Assembly: GCA_964602985.1 (NCBI GenBank)
Contig: CAZRTJ010000011.1
Location: 1-64,000 of the forward strand
Direction of reading: 5' to 3'
DNA from: CAYZJB01 sp964602985
GTDB lineage: Bacteria; CLD3; SB21
DNA: 64,000 nucleotides
Shown: in pieces, positions 34,939-43,712 of the stretch
Position numbering within the stretch: the first letter of the stretch is position 1
Layout of the letters: every line of letters begins with the position of its first letter
The notes under the pieces: generated by a model
What the model was told of the DNA's origin: nothing
Seen by the model: the letters and a program-made list of their open reading frames with translations, nothing else
The model's database searches: none
Made by a program: the position numbers and the translations under genes

Positions 34939-36351
34939 ATGGAAGCCATCAGCGTTTTTGATATTTTCAAAATTGGCGTCGGGCCCTCGAGCTCCCACAC
35001 TATGGGACCGTGGCGCGCGGCCGAACGATTCCTCCATCTTCTCGCGGAAGACCTCGAGCGCGTGACCCACCTGCGTGTTCGGCTGTTCGGTTCGCTCGCC
35101 AAGACCGGCAAGGGACACGGTACCGACATCGCTGTCCTGATGGGGCTGATCGGCGAAGATCCGGAAACCACGGACGTGAGCGATCTGCAGAACAAGATCG
35201 CCCGCATCCGCGCCGACAGGCGGCTGATGCTGCAGGGAAAGGTCGCCATTCCGTTCGATCCGGGGACGGACATCGACTTTCGATATCAGGAGCAGTTGCC
35301 CTTCCACCCCAACGCATTGACATTCGAAGCGCACCTACCGGGGGGCGCAACGCGCGTCGAAACATTCTACAGCGTCGGCGGCGGATTTGTCGTACGAGAA
35401 GGCGAGTCGTCATCCGGACGCGAGGGAGACTTGCCGTATCCCGCATCGTCCGCGGAACAACTTCAGCAATGGACCGACCAGACCGGCTGGCCCCTCTCGC
35501 ACATCATTTGGGAAAACGAGAAGACTTGGAAGTCCGAAAAAGAAATCGAAGCGGGATTGGTGGCGATCTGGGCAACCATGAAGGCCTGCGTCTACGCGGG
35601 CTGTCATAAGACCGGAGAATTACCCGGCGGTCTGCGGGTCGTGCGCCGTGCAGGCGAGATGAATCGCAATCTGATCGGCCAGGCTCCGTACGCCAACGCC
35701 GATGAATGGATCCGGCAGATTCGCGCCAAGCGATGTTCGTTCCAGGAAATCCTGAAGTGGGTCAGCTGTTTTGCCCTGGCCGTCAACGAAGAAAATGCCT
35801 CGTACGGCCGTGTGGTCACCGCCCCCACCAATGGCGCCGCCGGAGTGATCCCGGCCGTGATGATGTATTATTTATGCTTTGTCGATCACGCGACAGAGAA
35901 AGACCTGAGCTACTTCCTCCTTACCGCGTCGGAAATCGGAAGTCTCTTCAAAAGAGGATCGACGATCTCAGCCGCGATGGGCGGCTGTCAGGCGGAAATC
36001 GGGGTGAGCAGCGCCATGGCCGCCGGCGCGCTCACCGAACGGCTTGGCGGTGAGCCTGCGCGCGTCTTGATGGCGGCGGAAATTGCCATGGAGCATAATC
36101 TCGGTCTGACCTGCGACCCGATCGCTGGGCTGGTGCAGGTGCCCTGCATCGAACGCAACACCATGGGCGCCGTCAAGGCGATCACGGCAAGTCTCGTGGC
36201 GCTGGAGTCCGACCCGAAAGCCGCCAAGGTCTCGCTCGACGCCGTGATCAAAACCATGTGGCAAACGGCCAAGGACATGAACGAGAAGTACAAAGAAACC
36301 TCCGAAGGCGGACTCGCGATCCACATCCCGGTGAGCGTCGCGGAGTGTTGA
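34939..36351 (+). CDS. sdaA: L-serine ammonia-lyase, iron-sulfur, single chain
   Basis: Deaminates L-serine to pyruvate. 470 residues, both halves fused: the N-terminal beta-like part starts ISVFDIFKIGVGPSSSHTMGPW, and the C-terminal catalytic part shows VVTAPTNGAAGVIPAVMMYY, AAMGGCQAEIGVSSAMAAGAL and NLGLTCDPIAGLVQVPCIERN. The cysteines of these last two segments are those that hold the [4Fe-4S] cluster. It is 53 bp after yebC and 1 bp before the transglutaminase gene. Confidence 0.95.
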   Translation: MEAISVFDIFKIGVGPSSSHTMGPWRAAERFLHLLAEDLERVTHLRVRLFGSLAKTGKGHGTDIAVLMGLIGEDPETTDVSDLQNKIARIRADRRLMLQGKVAIPFDPGTDIDFRYQEQLPFHPNALTFEAHLPGGATRVETFYSVGGGFVVREGESSSGREGDLPYPASSAEQLQQWTDQTGWPLSHIIWENEKTWKSEKEIEAGLVAIWATMKACVYAGCHKTGELPGGLRVVRRAGEMNRNLIGQAPYANADEWIRQIRAKRCSFQEILKWVSCFALAVNEENASYGRVVTAPTNGAAGVIPAVMMYYLCFVDHATEKDLSYFLLTASEIGSLFKRGSTISAAMGGCQAEIGVSSAMAAGALTERLGGEPARVLMAAEIAMEHNLGLTCDPIAGLVQVPCIERNTMGAVKAITASLVALESDPKAAKVSLDAVIKTMWQTAKDMNEKYKETSEGGLAIHIPVSVAEC

Positions 36352-36352
36352 C

Positions 36353-37222
36353 ATGTCGTACGCTTATGATCTGAGTTTTACTCCGGCCAAATTCCTTTCC
36401 GCGATCTTGTGGATGCTCCTGCCAACGGGGGCGCTCGGCCAGGACAGCCTCTATGCCGTCCTGAAACGATCTCCCCACGAATTTGTGTCGGCAGTGACGG
36501 CCGGCAAGCAGAGTGATCTGCAAAAAGCACAGGCGATCGTGGGATGGCTGGTCGATCATCTGGCATGGACGGCAACGGATTATCAAAAACGAACCGTGGC
36601 CGAGATCATCGAGCGGAAAGGCGGCAATTGCAACGAACTGGCGACGGTCACGCGTTCGCTTCTTGACTTGGCCGGTTTGCGCATGCGCAAGATCGTCGAG
36701 ATCAATCTTCATCGACCGAGTGCCCGACGTCAGGAGTCGGCACGACGAAAGATCGCTGACATAGGCAATCGCATGTCAGTCTTCGGCAAAATTCACAACG
36801 ATCACGTATGGCTCGAAGTGTACGATTCCGTCCATGCCCGCTGGCAGCCGGTCGATCCTTCGCTGGGGATTGTCGGGGAAAGAGACTGGCTCCGAGCACG
36901 CATGAGTTTCGAACCGCGAGTCCTGTTGGATTCGACCGGAACCGACATGATTGCGCCAATCGCGGTTTTCTACCAGACTGAGGATGGCAATCTGACCGGC
37001 CGCACCGTGGAGTACGCCGTGCATGCGTTCGATCGGTTCTACGACGGCAGGTTGTCTTCTCTGCAGGAATGGCCGCTCTGGAAATCCCGCATCGAAACGA
37101 TCGAATCGAAATGCCGGGACGCGTTTCTCGGCCGGTACAATTTACACGACTCCGAAGCCGAGTTGGATTGCCTGTTCGTTTCGTATGAGAGATTGAAAGA
37201 AGAGTGGGGGCGGAAGCGCTAG
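36353..37222 (+). CDS. Secreted transglutaminase-like protein
   Basis: 289 residues with an N-terminal hydrophobic segment ending ALGQ, probably a signal peptide. The transglutaminase-like core has the catalytic Cys in ERKGGNCNELATVTRSLL near 93, the His in HNDHVWLEVYD near 147 and the Asp in WQPVDPS near 162. In bacteria this fold mostly belongs to cysteine peptidases acting on peptides or peptidoglycan. The stop codon shares the sequence CTAG with the stop of the convergent TlpA-like gene. Confidence 0.85.
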   Translation: MSYAYDLSFTPAKFLSAILWMLLPTGALGQDSLYAVLKRSPHEFVSAVTAGKQSDLQKAQAIVGWLVDHLAWTATDYQKRTVAEIIERKGGNCNELATVTRSLLDLAGLRMRKIVEINLHRPSARRQESARRKIADIGNRMSVFGKIHNDHVWLEVYDSVHARWQPVDPSLGIVGERDWLRARMSFEPRVLLDSTGTDMIAPIAVFYQTEDGNLTGRTVEYAVHAFDRFYDGRLSSLQEWPLWKSRIETIESKCRDAFLGRYNLHDSEAELDCLFVSYERLKEEWGRKR

Positions 37223-37773
37223 AGGCCCAGCAATTCGACCAGCGCCTGTTCGATCTTGGCGACGTCTCCGTCTGCGTATCCGCTCTTGATGAACGCAACC
37301 TTTCCTTCCTTGCTCAGAATCGCCACTGTCGGAAGCCAAACGCGGTCCCCGTCCTTGGGGCAGTATTTCTTGGCCACGACTCCGTGCGGGTCGGTGATCA
37401 CCGGGGTTTTGTAATTTCCCTCGATCAGCATTTTCTTAATGACGTCCTCGGAATCCCCGACGTTGACCAGAAAAGCCTGCAGGGAGTCCGACAAGTATTT
37501 CGGCAACATCGCTTCCAGTTCCGGAATTTCCTTGCGACACGGTCCGCACCACGATGCAAAAAAGCTGAGCAACACATGACGCCGCGGGGCATTGGAAAAC
37601 TGGCGAGGCTCGCCGATGTAATCGCTCAGGAAGAATTTCCCACCGTCCAGTGTCCGCAAGAAAAATGTCGGTGCGTCCTGTCCGGCCGTCAATGTGGCAG
37701 TCGAGCCATTCTGGGAGAATAGCCAACTGACTCCTGTCATCAGCAACAGTAACGTTTTCATAACATTCTGCAT
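37219..37773 (-). CDS. TlpA/ResA-like thioredoxin-fold protein
   Basis: Extracytoplasmic thiol-disulfide protein of about 184 residues. KTLLLLMTGVSWLFS is the signal peptide, APTFFLRTLDGGKFFLSDYIG the AhpC/TlpA N-terminal strand pair, and the redox motif is FFASWCGPCRKEIPELE near 90. WLPTVAILSKEGKVAF carries the cis-Pro region. It could reduce cysteines of cytochromes or other periplasmic proteins. The start ATG 37773 is chosen for the signal peptide; ATG 37761 is an alternative. Confidence 0.88.
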   Translation of the reverse strand: MQNVMKTLLLLMTGVSWLFSQNGSTATLTAGQDAPTFFLRTLDGGKFFLSDYIGEPRQFSNAPRRHVLLSFFASWCGPCRKEIPELEAMLPKYLSDSLQAFLVNVGDSEDVIKKMLIEGNYKTPVITDPHGVVAKKYCPKDGDRVWLPTVAILSKEGKVAFIKSGYADGDVAKIEQALVELLGL

Positions 37774-38003
37774 GATTGACCCAAGGTATGTCATGATTTC
37801 AGTGGAAGTCAAGTCTTTCTCCGGCAGGCTGCGAGGGCACAGACTTGACCAAGTCTTGAAACGCGCCAAATTCCCCGAAATGGTTCTTGCACAAAGACGT
37901 CTATCCCGTAGATTTACCCATAAAAAAACGCCCCCGTCCGCGCAACGAATTCACCTTCGGTGCGTAAAGGGTATGCATCACGGCTTTTTGAGGCGCATCG
38001 GAA

Positions 38004-39152
38004 TTGACATACCATATTGACGTTCTTTCAGTGCTGGCCATGATCGGGATCGCGCAGGGAATTTTCTTTTCTGCAGTCCTGATGCTTTCGCGCCGCGGCT
38101 CTGCCAACCGCTACCTGGGGGTGGCTGTCCTGTCGGTGGCGCTGGGTCTGTTGGATACTGTGCTGGTGGAAACTCGTCTGGTCCTGTTCGTGCCTCACCT
38201 GAGCGTCCTGTTGAGTTGCGTCGACGCGACGTACGGTCCTTTGATGTACGTTTACGTGCGGTCACTGACGGACGCCTCTTTCGTTTGGAGAAGGAAACTC
38301 GCGTGGCATCTCGCGCCGGCCGGGGCACTGCTGTTGCTGTACGTGCCGATACTGCTCATGCCTCCGGATTTTCTCCGCGCCGCCTTGACCTCGTACCTCG
38401 AAGGGAATGGGCAGGATGATCCGGACCTGTTTTCCACGATCCTGGACGTCGGTCTCATCGGACAGGCGATCACATACCTGGCGGTATGTCTGCGGCATCT
38501 GACTCGTTTCGAGCATCAACTGAAGGAATCGTATTCTGAACTCAAGAAACGAAGTGTCGGATGGCTTCGGCTGTGCCTCCTGTCCCTCCTGTTGCTATGG
38601 CTCCTGTGGGCGATCCTGACGTTTGTCGATTCTCGGGGGATGACGATGCTGTTGCCTTTGACGGGATCGATCGTCATTCAGGTTCTGTCGTTTGTTGCCT
38701 TGCGGCGCGCCGACGTGTTTCGCGACATTCCCGAAAGGCCGCGATATGAAAACTCCGTCGTCGATGGCCGGGTTGCCGCGACGGTACAAGAGCGCCTGTG
38801 GGCCAGCATGAATGAAAACAGGTTGTATCAGAATCCGGATCTGACCATTCAAGACTTGGCCGAGGCCGCCTCCCATCCGGCCCGCGTGGTCTCGCAGGTG
38901 CTGAACGATCAGATGAACCTGACCTTCTTCGATTTTGTGAACTCCTGCCGCATCGAACGAGCGAAAGAGCTCTTACGGGAGTCGGACGACAAGATTCTTG
39001 CGATTGCCTACGATGTGGGGTTCAATTCCAAATCCGCTTTCAACGCCGCCTTCCGGAAGTATACCGGCACCACGCCGTCTTTCTTTCGCAGTCTGAACCA
39101 GAAAAAAACTCTCAGGCCCATGACAAAAGGGCATTCGGTGGTTGGCTCCTGA
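38004..39152 (+). CDS. Membrane-anchored AraC-family regulator
   Basis: 382 residues: seven or so membrane helices (about 5-250) followed by a cytoplasmic AraC DNA-binding domain (about 275-370). The two helix-turn-helix units are visible as LTIQDLAEAASHPARVVSQVLN and ILAIAYDVGFNSKSAFNAAFRKYTGTTPSFFR. This type is common in Bacteroidota-like bacteria. It lies immediately upstream of the TonB receptor and partly overlaps its leader, so control of that transport locus is likely but inferred. The start is TTG at 38004 with GAGGCG upstream. Confidence 0.88.
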   Translation: MTYHIDVLSVLAMIGIAQGIFFSAVLMLSRRGSANRYLGVAVLSVALGLLDTVLVETRLVLFVPHLSVLLSCVDATYGPLMYVYVRSLTDASFVWRRKLAWHLAPAGALLLLYVPILLMPPDFLRAALTSYLEGNGQDDPDLFSTILDVGLIGQAITYLAVCLRHLTRFEHQLKESYSELKKRSVGWLRLCLLSLLLLWLLWAILTFVDSRGMTMLLPLTGSIVIQVLSFVALRRADVFRDIPERPRYENSVVDGRVAATVQERLWASMNENRLYQNPDLTIQDLAEAASHPARVVSQVLNDQMNLTFFDFVNSCRIERAKELLRESDDKILAIAYDVGFNSKSAFNAAFRKYTGTTPSFFRSLNQKKTLRPMTKGHSVVGS

Positions 39153-39192
39153 TGTGCCCGTAGTCCCCACCGGTAACCCCATAGGATACTGC

Positions 39193-41490
39193 ATGAAATC
39201 GATCGTCTTCGTGTTTCTCGCCGCGGGTCTGACCTACGCCCAGACTTCGGCTTCCATCAGCGGCTTTGTCGTGGACGCGTCCAATGGGGAGACTCTCATC
39301 GGCGCGAATGTTTTTCTGAAGCCCGGTTACCGGGGTGCGACGAGCAATTCGGGCGGATATTACGTGATCCCACGTGTGGAAGCGGGATCGTATACGATTC
39401 ACGCTCAGTATATCGGCTACAAGGCGTTTGCGCGGGAAGTCACCGTGAAGGACGGCGAAATCGTCAAACTCAACATCGTACTCCAGAACGAAGCGATCGA
39501 AAGCGAAGAGGTCGTGATCTATGGCGATTCCCTGCCCAGAATCGAAGAACTGTATCGTCGACCGATTTCGAAGCTGGAACTGACGGGTGTGGAGATCGCG
39601 AAAATCCCGCAGGTGGCGGAGGCGGATTTGCTGCGGTCCTTGCAGACGCTTCCCGGGGTGGTGTCCGTGTCGGATTTTTCGTCGGCGTTGTATGTGCGCG
39701 GGGGGTCGTCGGATCAGAATTTATACTTAATCGACGGGACGGATGTGTACAACCCGGAGCATGCGTTTGGACTCTTCTCGACGTTTAACACCGACGCGAT
39801 CAAGAAGGTCGAGTTGTCGAAAGGGGGATTTGGCGCGGAGTATGGAGGGCGCCTATCGAGTGTGTTGAACGTGACGAACCTGGACGGCAATCGCGAGGAA
39901 TTTGAGGGGAGCGGATCGCTGAGCTTGCTCTCGGCACGGACGACTCTGCAGATGCCGATCGGCCGGCGCGGATCGATTTCCGGATCGATTCGGCGAACGT
40001 ATTTCGACAAAACCATCGGCGCGGCGATTGACGACATACCCGATTATTATTTTTGGGACGGCAATGTCAAGGCGTACGTCGAGCTGGACAAGAAGAATTT
40101 TCTGACGATCAGCGGATACGGAGGACAGGACGTACTGGGATTCACATTCAACGAAGAAGCGGAATCGCGTACGGGATTCGACGTCCGGTGGGGCAATACC
40201 ACGGGAAGCGCCCGATGGACAAGGGTCTTCACGCCTCAGCTGTTCGGGAATTTCTGGGTGACAGGCAGTCGTTTCCAATCGAAATTCGAATTCACTGAGC
40301 CGTTTGATTTCTCGGATGAGAATTTCGTGTCCGACGTGACGGTCAAGGGCAGTCTGGAATACTATGCATCGGAGCGCTGGTCCACGCGGTTTGGATTTGA
40401 GCAGAAATTTCTGCACGGGATCTTCGAACAGGAATTTCCCGACGGCCGGGTGGACGTCAATCGCCGCCGCAGACAATCCACCGCCTACGCGCAGGTCAAC
40501 ATCAAACCCGATGGGCGGTGGGACATCGAGCCCGGTGTTCGCTTCGACTACTTTGATGCGGAAAGAAATTACAAGAATCTGGATCCACGACTGACCCTGC
40601 GCTACCGTCTGACGGACAATGTCAACCTGAAGGCCGCCGCGGGTGTGTATCATCAATACCTGCACCGACTGGAAAGGCCGTTCTTCGTCGGCATCTGGAC
40701 GTCCTCGGACGAAAATCAACGGGAATCGGAATCCAAACATCTGATACTGGGATATCAACAGCAATTTGCAGAGACGTACGAATTAGAAATCGAAGCCTAT
40801 CTCAAGACCTACCGCAATGTGTATTCGCTGAACCAAAACATCATCGCGGCGGTCGTTCCGGAAAGATACGACGAACAAGGGCGGGCGATTTATGCGAATA
40901 CAAAAGGCCTGTTCGACCGCGGGCGGGGGAACTCGCGGGGTTTGGAATTTCTCCTGAAGAAAAACTCGGGTGCTGTCACAGGATGGATGGCCCTCTCGTG
41001 GGCGGGCACCCGCATGACCTTTGACGGAATCAACCAGGAACGGCCATTCCCGCCACGACACGATCGCACGGTGAACGTTAATTTTGTAAGCAGTATCGAT
41101 GTGAAAAACGGTTTGCGTGTCCTGCGAGGAAAGGAAACCAAGCGGGACAAAGGCCGATGGATCTTCGGTACGAATTTCATCTATAACTCCGGTCAGCCGA
41201 TCACCGTGCCGAGCTCGTACTACGCGATCCGGCCGACTCCCGATGGTCGATTGTGGACGCGGGAGAACCCCACGACGATCAACAAATTCCGTCTGCCGTA
41301 TTACGCGCGGCTGGACGTCAGCGTAAGTTATCTGAGGCAATTCACACACTGGAGTTTTGAACCCTACCTGCAAATCTACAATGTGGGCAATCGAAAAAAC
41401 GTCTGGTTTCTGGAATACGACGGTACGAAAGTCGACAAGATCAGCATGTTTCCGATTCTTCCCACGATCGGCATGAATTTTAAATTCTGA
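39193..41490 (+). CDS. TonB-dependent receptor with carboxypeptidase-like N-terminal domain
   Basis: 765-residue outer-membrane gated channel. KSIVFVFLAAGLTYAQ is the signal peptide; SISGFVVDASNGETLIGANVFL opens a carboxypeptidase-regulatory-like domain (about 20-105); the plug runs from about 125 (LLRSLQTLPGVVSVSDFSS, then YVRGGSSDQNLYLIDG) to 235; the rest is a beta-barrel ending with aromatic IGMNFKF. No SusD partner follows; instead a DUF4249 lipoprotein does. The ligand is unknown. The plug-coding DNA is nearly repeated in the receptor at the end of the window. Confidence 0.92.
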   Translation: MKSIVFVFLAAGLTYAQTSASISGFVVDASNGETLIGANVFLKPGYRGATSNSGGYYVIPRVEAGSYTIHAQYIGYKAFAREVTVKDGEIVKLNIVLQNEAIESEEVVIYGDSLPRIEELYRRPISKLELTGVEIAKIPQVAEADLLRSLQTLPGVVSVSDFSSALYVRGGSSDQNLYLIDGTDVYNPEHAFGLFSTFNTDAIKKVELSKGGFGAEYGGRLSSVLNVTNLDGNREEFEGSGSLSLLSARTTLQMPIGRRGSISGSIRRTYFDKTIGAAIDDIPDYYFWDGNVKAYVELDKKNFLTISGYGGQDVLGFTFNEEAESRTGFDVRWGNTTGSARWTRVFTPQLFGNFWVTGSRFQSKFEFTEPFDFSDENFVSDVTVKGSLEYYASERWSTRFGFEQKFLHGIFEQEFPDGRVDVNRRRRQSTAYAQVNIKPDGRWDIEPGVRFDYFDAERNYKNLDPRLTLRYRLTDNVNLKAAAGVYHQYLHRLERPFFVGIWTSSDENQRESESKHLILGYQQQFAETYELEIEAYLKTYRNVYSLNQNIIAAVVPERYDEQGRAIYANTKGLFDRGRGNSRGLEFLLKKNSGAVTGWMALSWAGTRMTFDGINQERPFPPRHDRTVNVNFVSSIDVKNGLRVLRGKETKRDKGRWIFGTNFIYNSGQPITVPSSYYAIRPTPDGRLWTRENPTTINKFRLPYYARLDVSVSYLRQFTHWSFEPYLQIYNVGNRKNVWFLEYDGTKVDKISMFPILPTIGMNFKF

Positions 41491-41500
41491 GCGGAGCGAC

Positions 41501-42379
41501 ATGAAGAAAAGTTATTTCTTAGTACTTGCGATGATCTCCTGCGGAGATCCGAGTATCGACATTGGGGGACATTACGAGCCGAAGATCGTTCTGGAGGGAT
41601 TGCTGTATCCGGGTCGCTCCGTGAGCGACATCCGCATCTCGCGGAACGTTCCGCTGGGTACGCTGGCCATCCCGCCCACACCGCTGGAGGATGCCGTCGT
41701 GGCGCTGACGGACGAAACGACCGGTTTCTCCGCCGCGCTGACGTACGACGATTCCACCCATTCGTTTGAGGATCAGACGCATGTGGTCGAGGCTTCGCAT
41801 GTGTATCGACTGGACGTGGACGCCGTTATTGACGGAGAGACGCTCCACGCGTCGTCGCGCACGACGACTCCTGCGTTTGGGTTTTCTGTGTCCGCGCCCG
41901 GGCCGGACAGTCTCGCGTACAATGCCAAAGACGATCAGGGAAGGCCCGTGAAGATCAGCATTCCCTATGTCCGATCCGTGGGAACGGCAGACTACGTCTT
42001 CAGCATCCAGGCGCTGGATGCTTCGATTGACAGCTTCATTTATTCTCCCGTGAATCCGATCGCGGACGTGGATTCCGAGGATGTGCTCGACGAAGACAAT
42101 GAATTCCTGCAGAGTGTGGATTTTGTCATCAACACGCCGTCGACGGGAGGCTCTGCGCTGTTTAATGTGGAGCTGTATCACACGTGGTTTTACGGACGCT
42201 ATCGCGTAATCGTATATGCCGTGGATCGCAATTTTCGCGACTTCCTGATCACGCACGAGCAGGTGCAGGAGGCGGACGGGAATTATCACGAGCCGATCTT
42301 TTACATCGAAGGGGACGGGATTGGATATTTCGGCTCGGCCATCGCGGACACGACGTACTTCAAGGTGCTGAGGCCGTAG
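41501..42379 (+). CDS. DUF4249-family lipoprotein
   Basis: 292 residues. KKSYFLVLAMISC is a lipoprotein signal with Cys at about 14, followed by immunoglobulin-like sequence typical of DUF4249 (KIVLEGLLYPGRSVSDIRISRNVPL, then VVALTDETTGFSAAL and HVYRLDVDAVIDGETLHA). In FCB bacteria this family regularly follows TonB-dependent receptors, and it probably sits on the cell surface as receptor partner. It starts 10 bp after the receptor stop. Confidence 0.85.
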   Translation: MKKSYFLVLAMISCGDPSIDIGGHYEPKIVLEGLLYPGRSVSDIRISRNVPLGTLAIPPTPLEDAVVALTDETTGFSAALTYDDSTHSFEDQTHVVEASHVYRLDVDAVIDGETLHASSRTTTPAFGFSVSAPGPDSLAYNAKDDQGRPVKISIPYVRSVGTADYVFSIQALDASIDSFIYSPVNPIADVDSEDVLDEDNEFLQSVDFVINTPSTGGSALFNVELYHTWFYGRYRVIVYAVDRNFRDFLITHEQVQEADGNYHEPIFYIEGDGIGYFGSAIADTTYFKVLRP

Positions 42380-42486
42380 AGGAGGGAGGGAATAGAATTG
42401 CCAAAGAAAACGAGAACCTTCCGGATCGCTCGGGGGACGCTAAAATTTCCATAGCGGCTTTCTCATTTCTGAATTATCTCTTAGTC

Positions 42487-42714
42487 ATGCAATCGTTCGA
42501 CCGAATCACATTTTCGTCTTCCGTGATGGGTGGTCAGGCCTGTGTCAGAGGGCTACGAATTCCCGTGTCCCTTCTACTGAATTTGATCGCAAACGGCATG
42601 ACGGTTGAAGAAATCGTAGTTCAATCTGAAGTCGAACCTGAGGATGTCAAGCAATCTCTTCAATATACTGCTTGGTTGACGAAGGAAGAGACGCATACCG
42701 TAGTCGGGGTTTAG
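42487..42714 (+). CDS. DUF433 antitoxin-like protein
   Basis: 75 residues matching DUF433: RITFSSSVMGGQACVRGLRIPVSLLLNLIANGMTVEEIV, then a helix pair ending in LQYTAWLTKEE. These proteins carry a small helix-turn-helix and pair with DUF5615 PIN-like toxins. The start ATG lies in a frame open further upstream, but the domain starts here. The partner toxin gene next to it is broken. Confidence 0.85.
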   Translation: MQSFDRITFSSSVMGGQACVRGLRIPVSLLLNLIANGMTVEEIVVQSEVEPEDVKQSLQYTAWLTKEETHTVVGV

Positions 42715-42718
42715 CCCA

Positions 42719-42769
42719 ATGTTTTTCCTGGCGGATATGGGTATATCCATGTCCACCGGTTTTGCATAA
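42719..42769 (+). pseudogene. Truncated DUF5615 PIN-like toxin remnant
   Basis: Directly after the DUF433 gene an ATG opens 16 codons beginning FFLADMGIS, the characteristic first strand of DUF5615 toxins (with its catalytic Asp), then hits TAA. Nothing recognisable of the toxin follows. The antitoxin-like gene has thus lost its partner. Confidence 0.65.
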
Positions 42770-43044
42770 TCTTCGGGCGTCAGCACAAAGATGTGTACAA
42801 AGATGTGCAAGCTAGAAAATTCTTGACCCGATCTTCCTCTGTCACTAACATACGTCCATCATTTCGGCCCGGAGGGTCTTCTTAATGTTCGATTAGCAAT
42901 GTGAGGCGTGTCGCCATGAAAGGCATGCGCGCGAACAACTTGGATAGTCCGATGTGGCATTACGGAATTCATCCGTGCCTTGCGGTGTAGTTTACACAAC
43001 TTATGACCGGAGCGCTGATAGCTAAGGACAAAGCTGCCCTATGA
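42770..43044 (+). other. Gene-poor stretch ending in a second ATP-grasp tail remnant
   Basis: No gene is seen here. The last 42 bases (43003-43044) translate to TGALIAKDKAAL and a TGA that overlaps the ATG of the truncated lipoprotein gene (43041). This equals the arrangement at 43709, where TLIAKDEEYR and TGA overlap the start of the full-length lipoprotein gene, so this is the decayed end of a second ATP-grasp gene. Confidence 0.5.
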
Positions 43045-43316
43045 AGTGGCGAAATATCATTTTTCCGTTTTGGGTTCTCAGTCTCGGCTGTTCCTCTGGC
43101 TTACACCCCTGGAGAGAATTTAACAAGGTCCACACCGACTGGATGACGGATTTTTGGAATGACACAGCAAAAATACATATTGAATGGACTGGGGACTTTC
43201 GATTTCCTGAATTTCCGCCGACAGATATTCTTAGGCTCCACACCCAAGTCTATTCTGATGTGTTTGACAAAAAACAGCGTGTGAAGAGCAAGGATATCTT
43301 CCTTGTGGGGAGATAA
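43041..43316 (+). pseudogene. Truncated copy of the ChaN-like lipoprotein
   Basis: 91 codons that match the first 91 residues of the 43709 protein: lipobox LGCSS, then LHPWREFNKVHTDW, MTDFWNDTAKIHIEW and VYSDVFDKKQRVKSKDIFLVG, about 65-70% identical by eye. The frame stops in place of the VGET that continues in the full copy. The product would be a short lipoprotein without the hydrolase domain; decay after tandem duplication is the simpler view. Confidence 0.75.
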
Positions 43317-43415
43317 TGTCAATAGTTGTGGAAATTTTTTAAGCGGCTCTTCGCACCTTTAATGATTTTGATTTCATTGCATCTATAGTTTTGCCGACGA
43401 TCCTATGACCGTTGA

Positions 43416-43712
43416 TGCTCCGGATTCGGCGTTCCGAATTGCGGAGCACTTGGAATACTAAACACACCGCTGACACTCGAGTGCGAAGACTACCGCTTAC
43501 CGAAGACTATCGAAAGAAAGCTTCGAAGCCTGATGGATAAAATAGGTCTTAATTGCGGGTCCATCGATATGATCCGAGGGACCGACGGTAAGTACTACTT
43601 CCTTGAAGTCAATCCTAATGGGCAATTTGGCATGGTCTCCAGTCCATGCAATCTGGGTTTGTACAAGCTGGTTGCAGAAACGCTAATCGCAAAGGACGAG
43701 GAATATCGATGA
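43416..43712 (+). pseudogene. 3' fragment of an ATP-grasp RiPP maturase (graspetide/grasp-with-spasm type)
   Basis: From about 43488 the frame reads DYRLPKTIERKLRSLMDKIGL, then CGSIDMIRGTDGKYYFLEVNPNGQF and MVSSPCNLGLYKLVAETLI before TGA 43710-43712. YFLEVNPNGQF is the metal-binding end of the ATP-grasp fold as found in graspetide maturases, and the LP-x-I-x2-K-L helix before it also fits. Only about 75-95 C-terminal residues remain; upstream is a stop at 43413 and no ATP-binding half. Its TGA overlaps the ATG of the next gene, showing that the lipoprotein gene was once translated together with a complete maturase. Confidence 0.7.
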
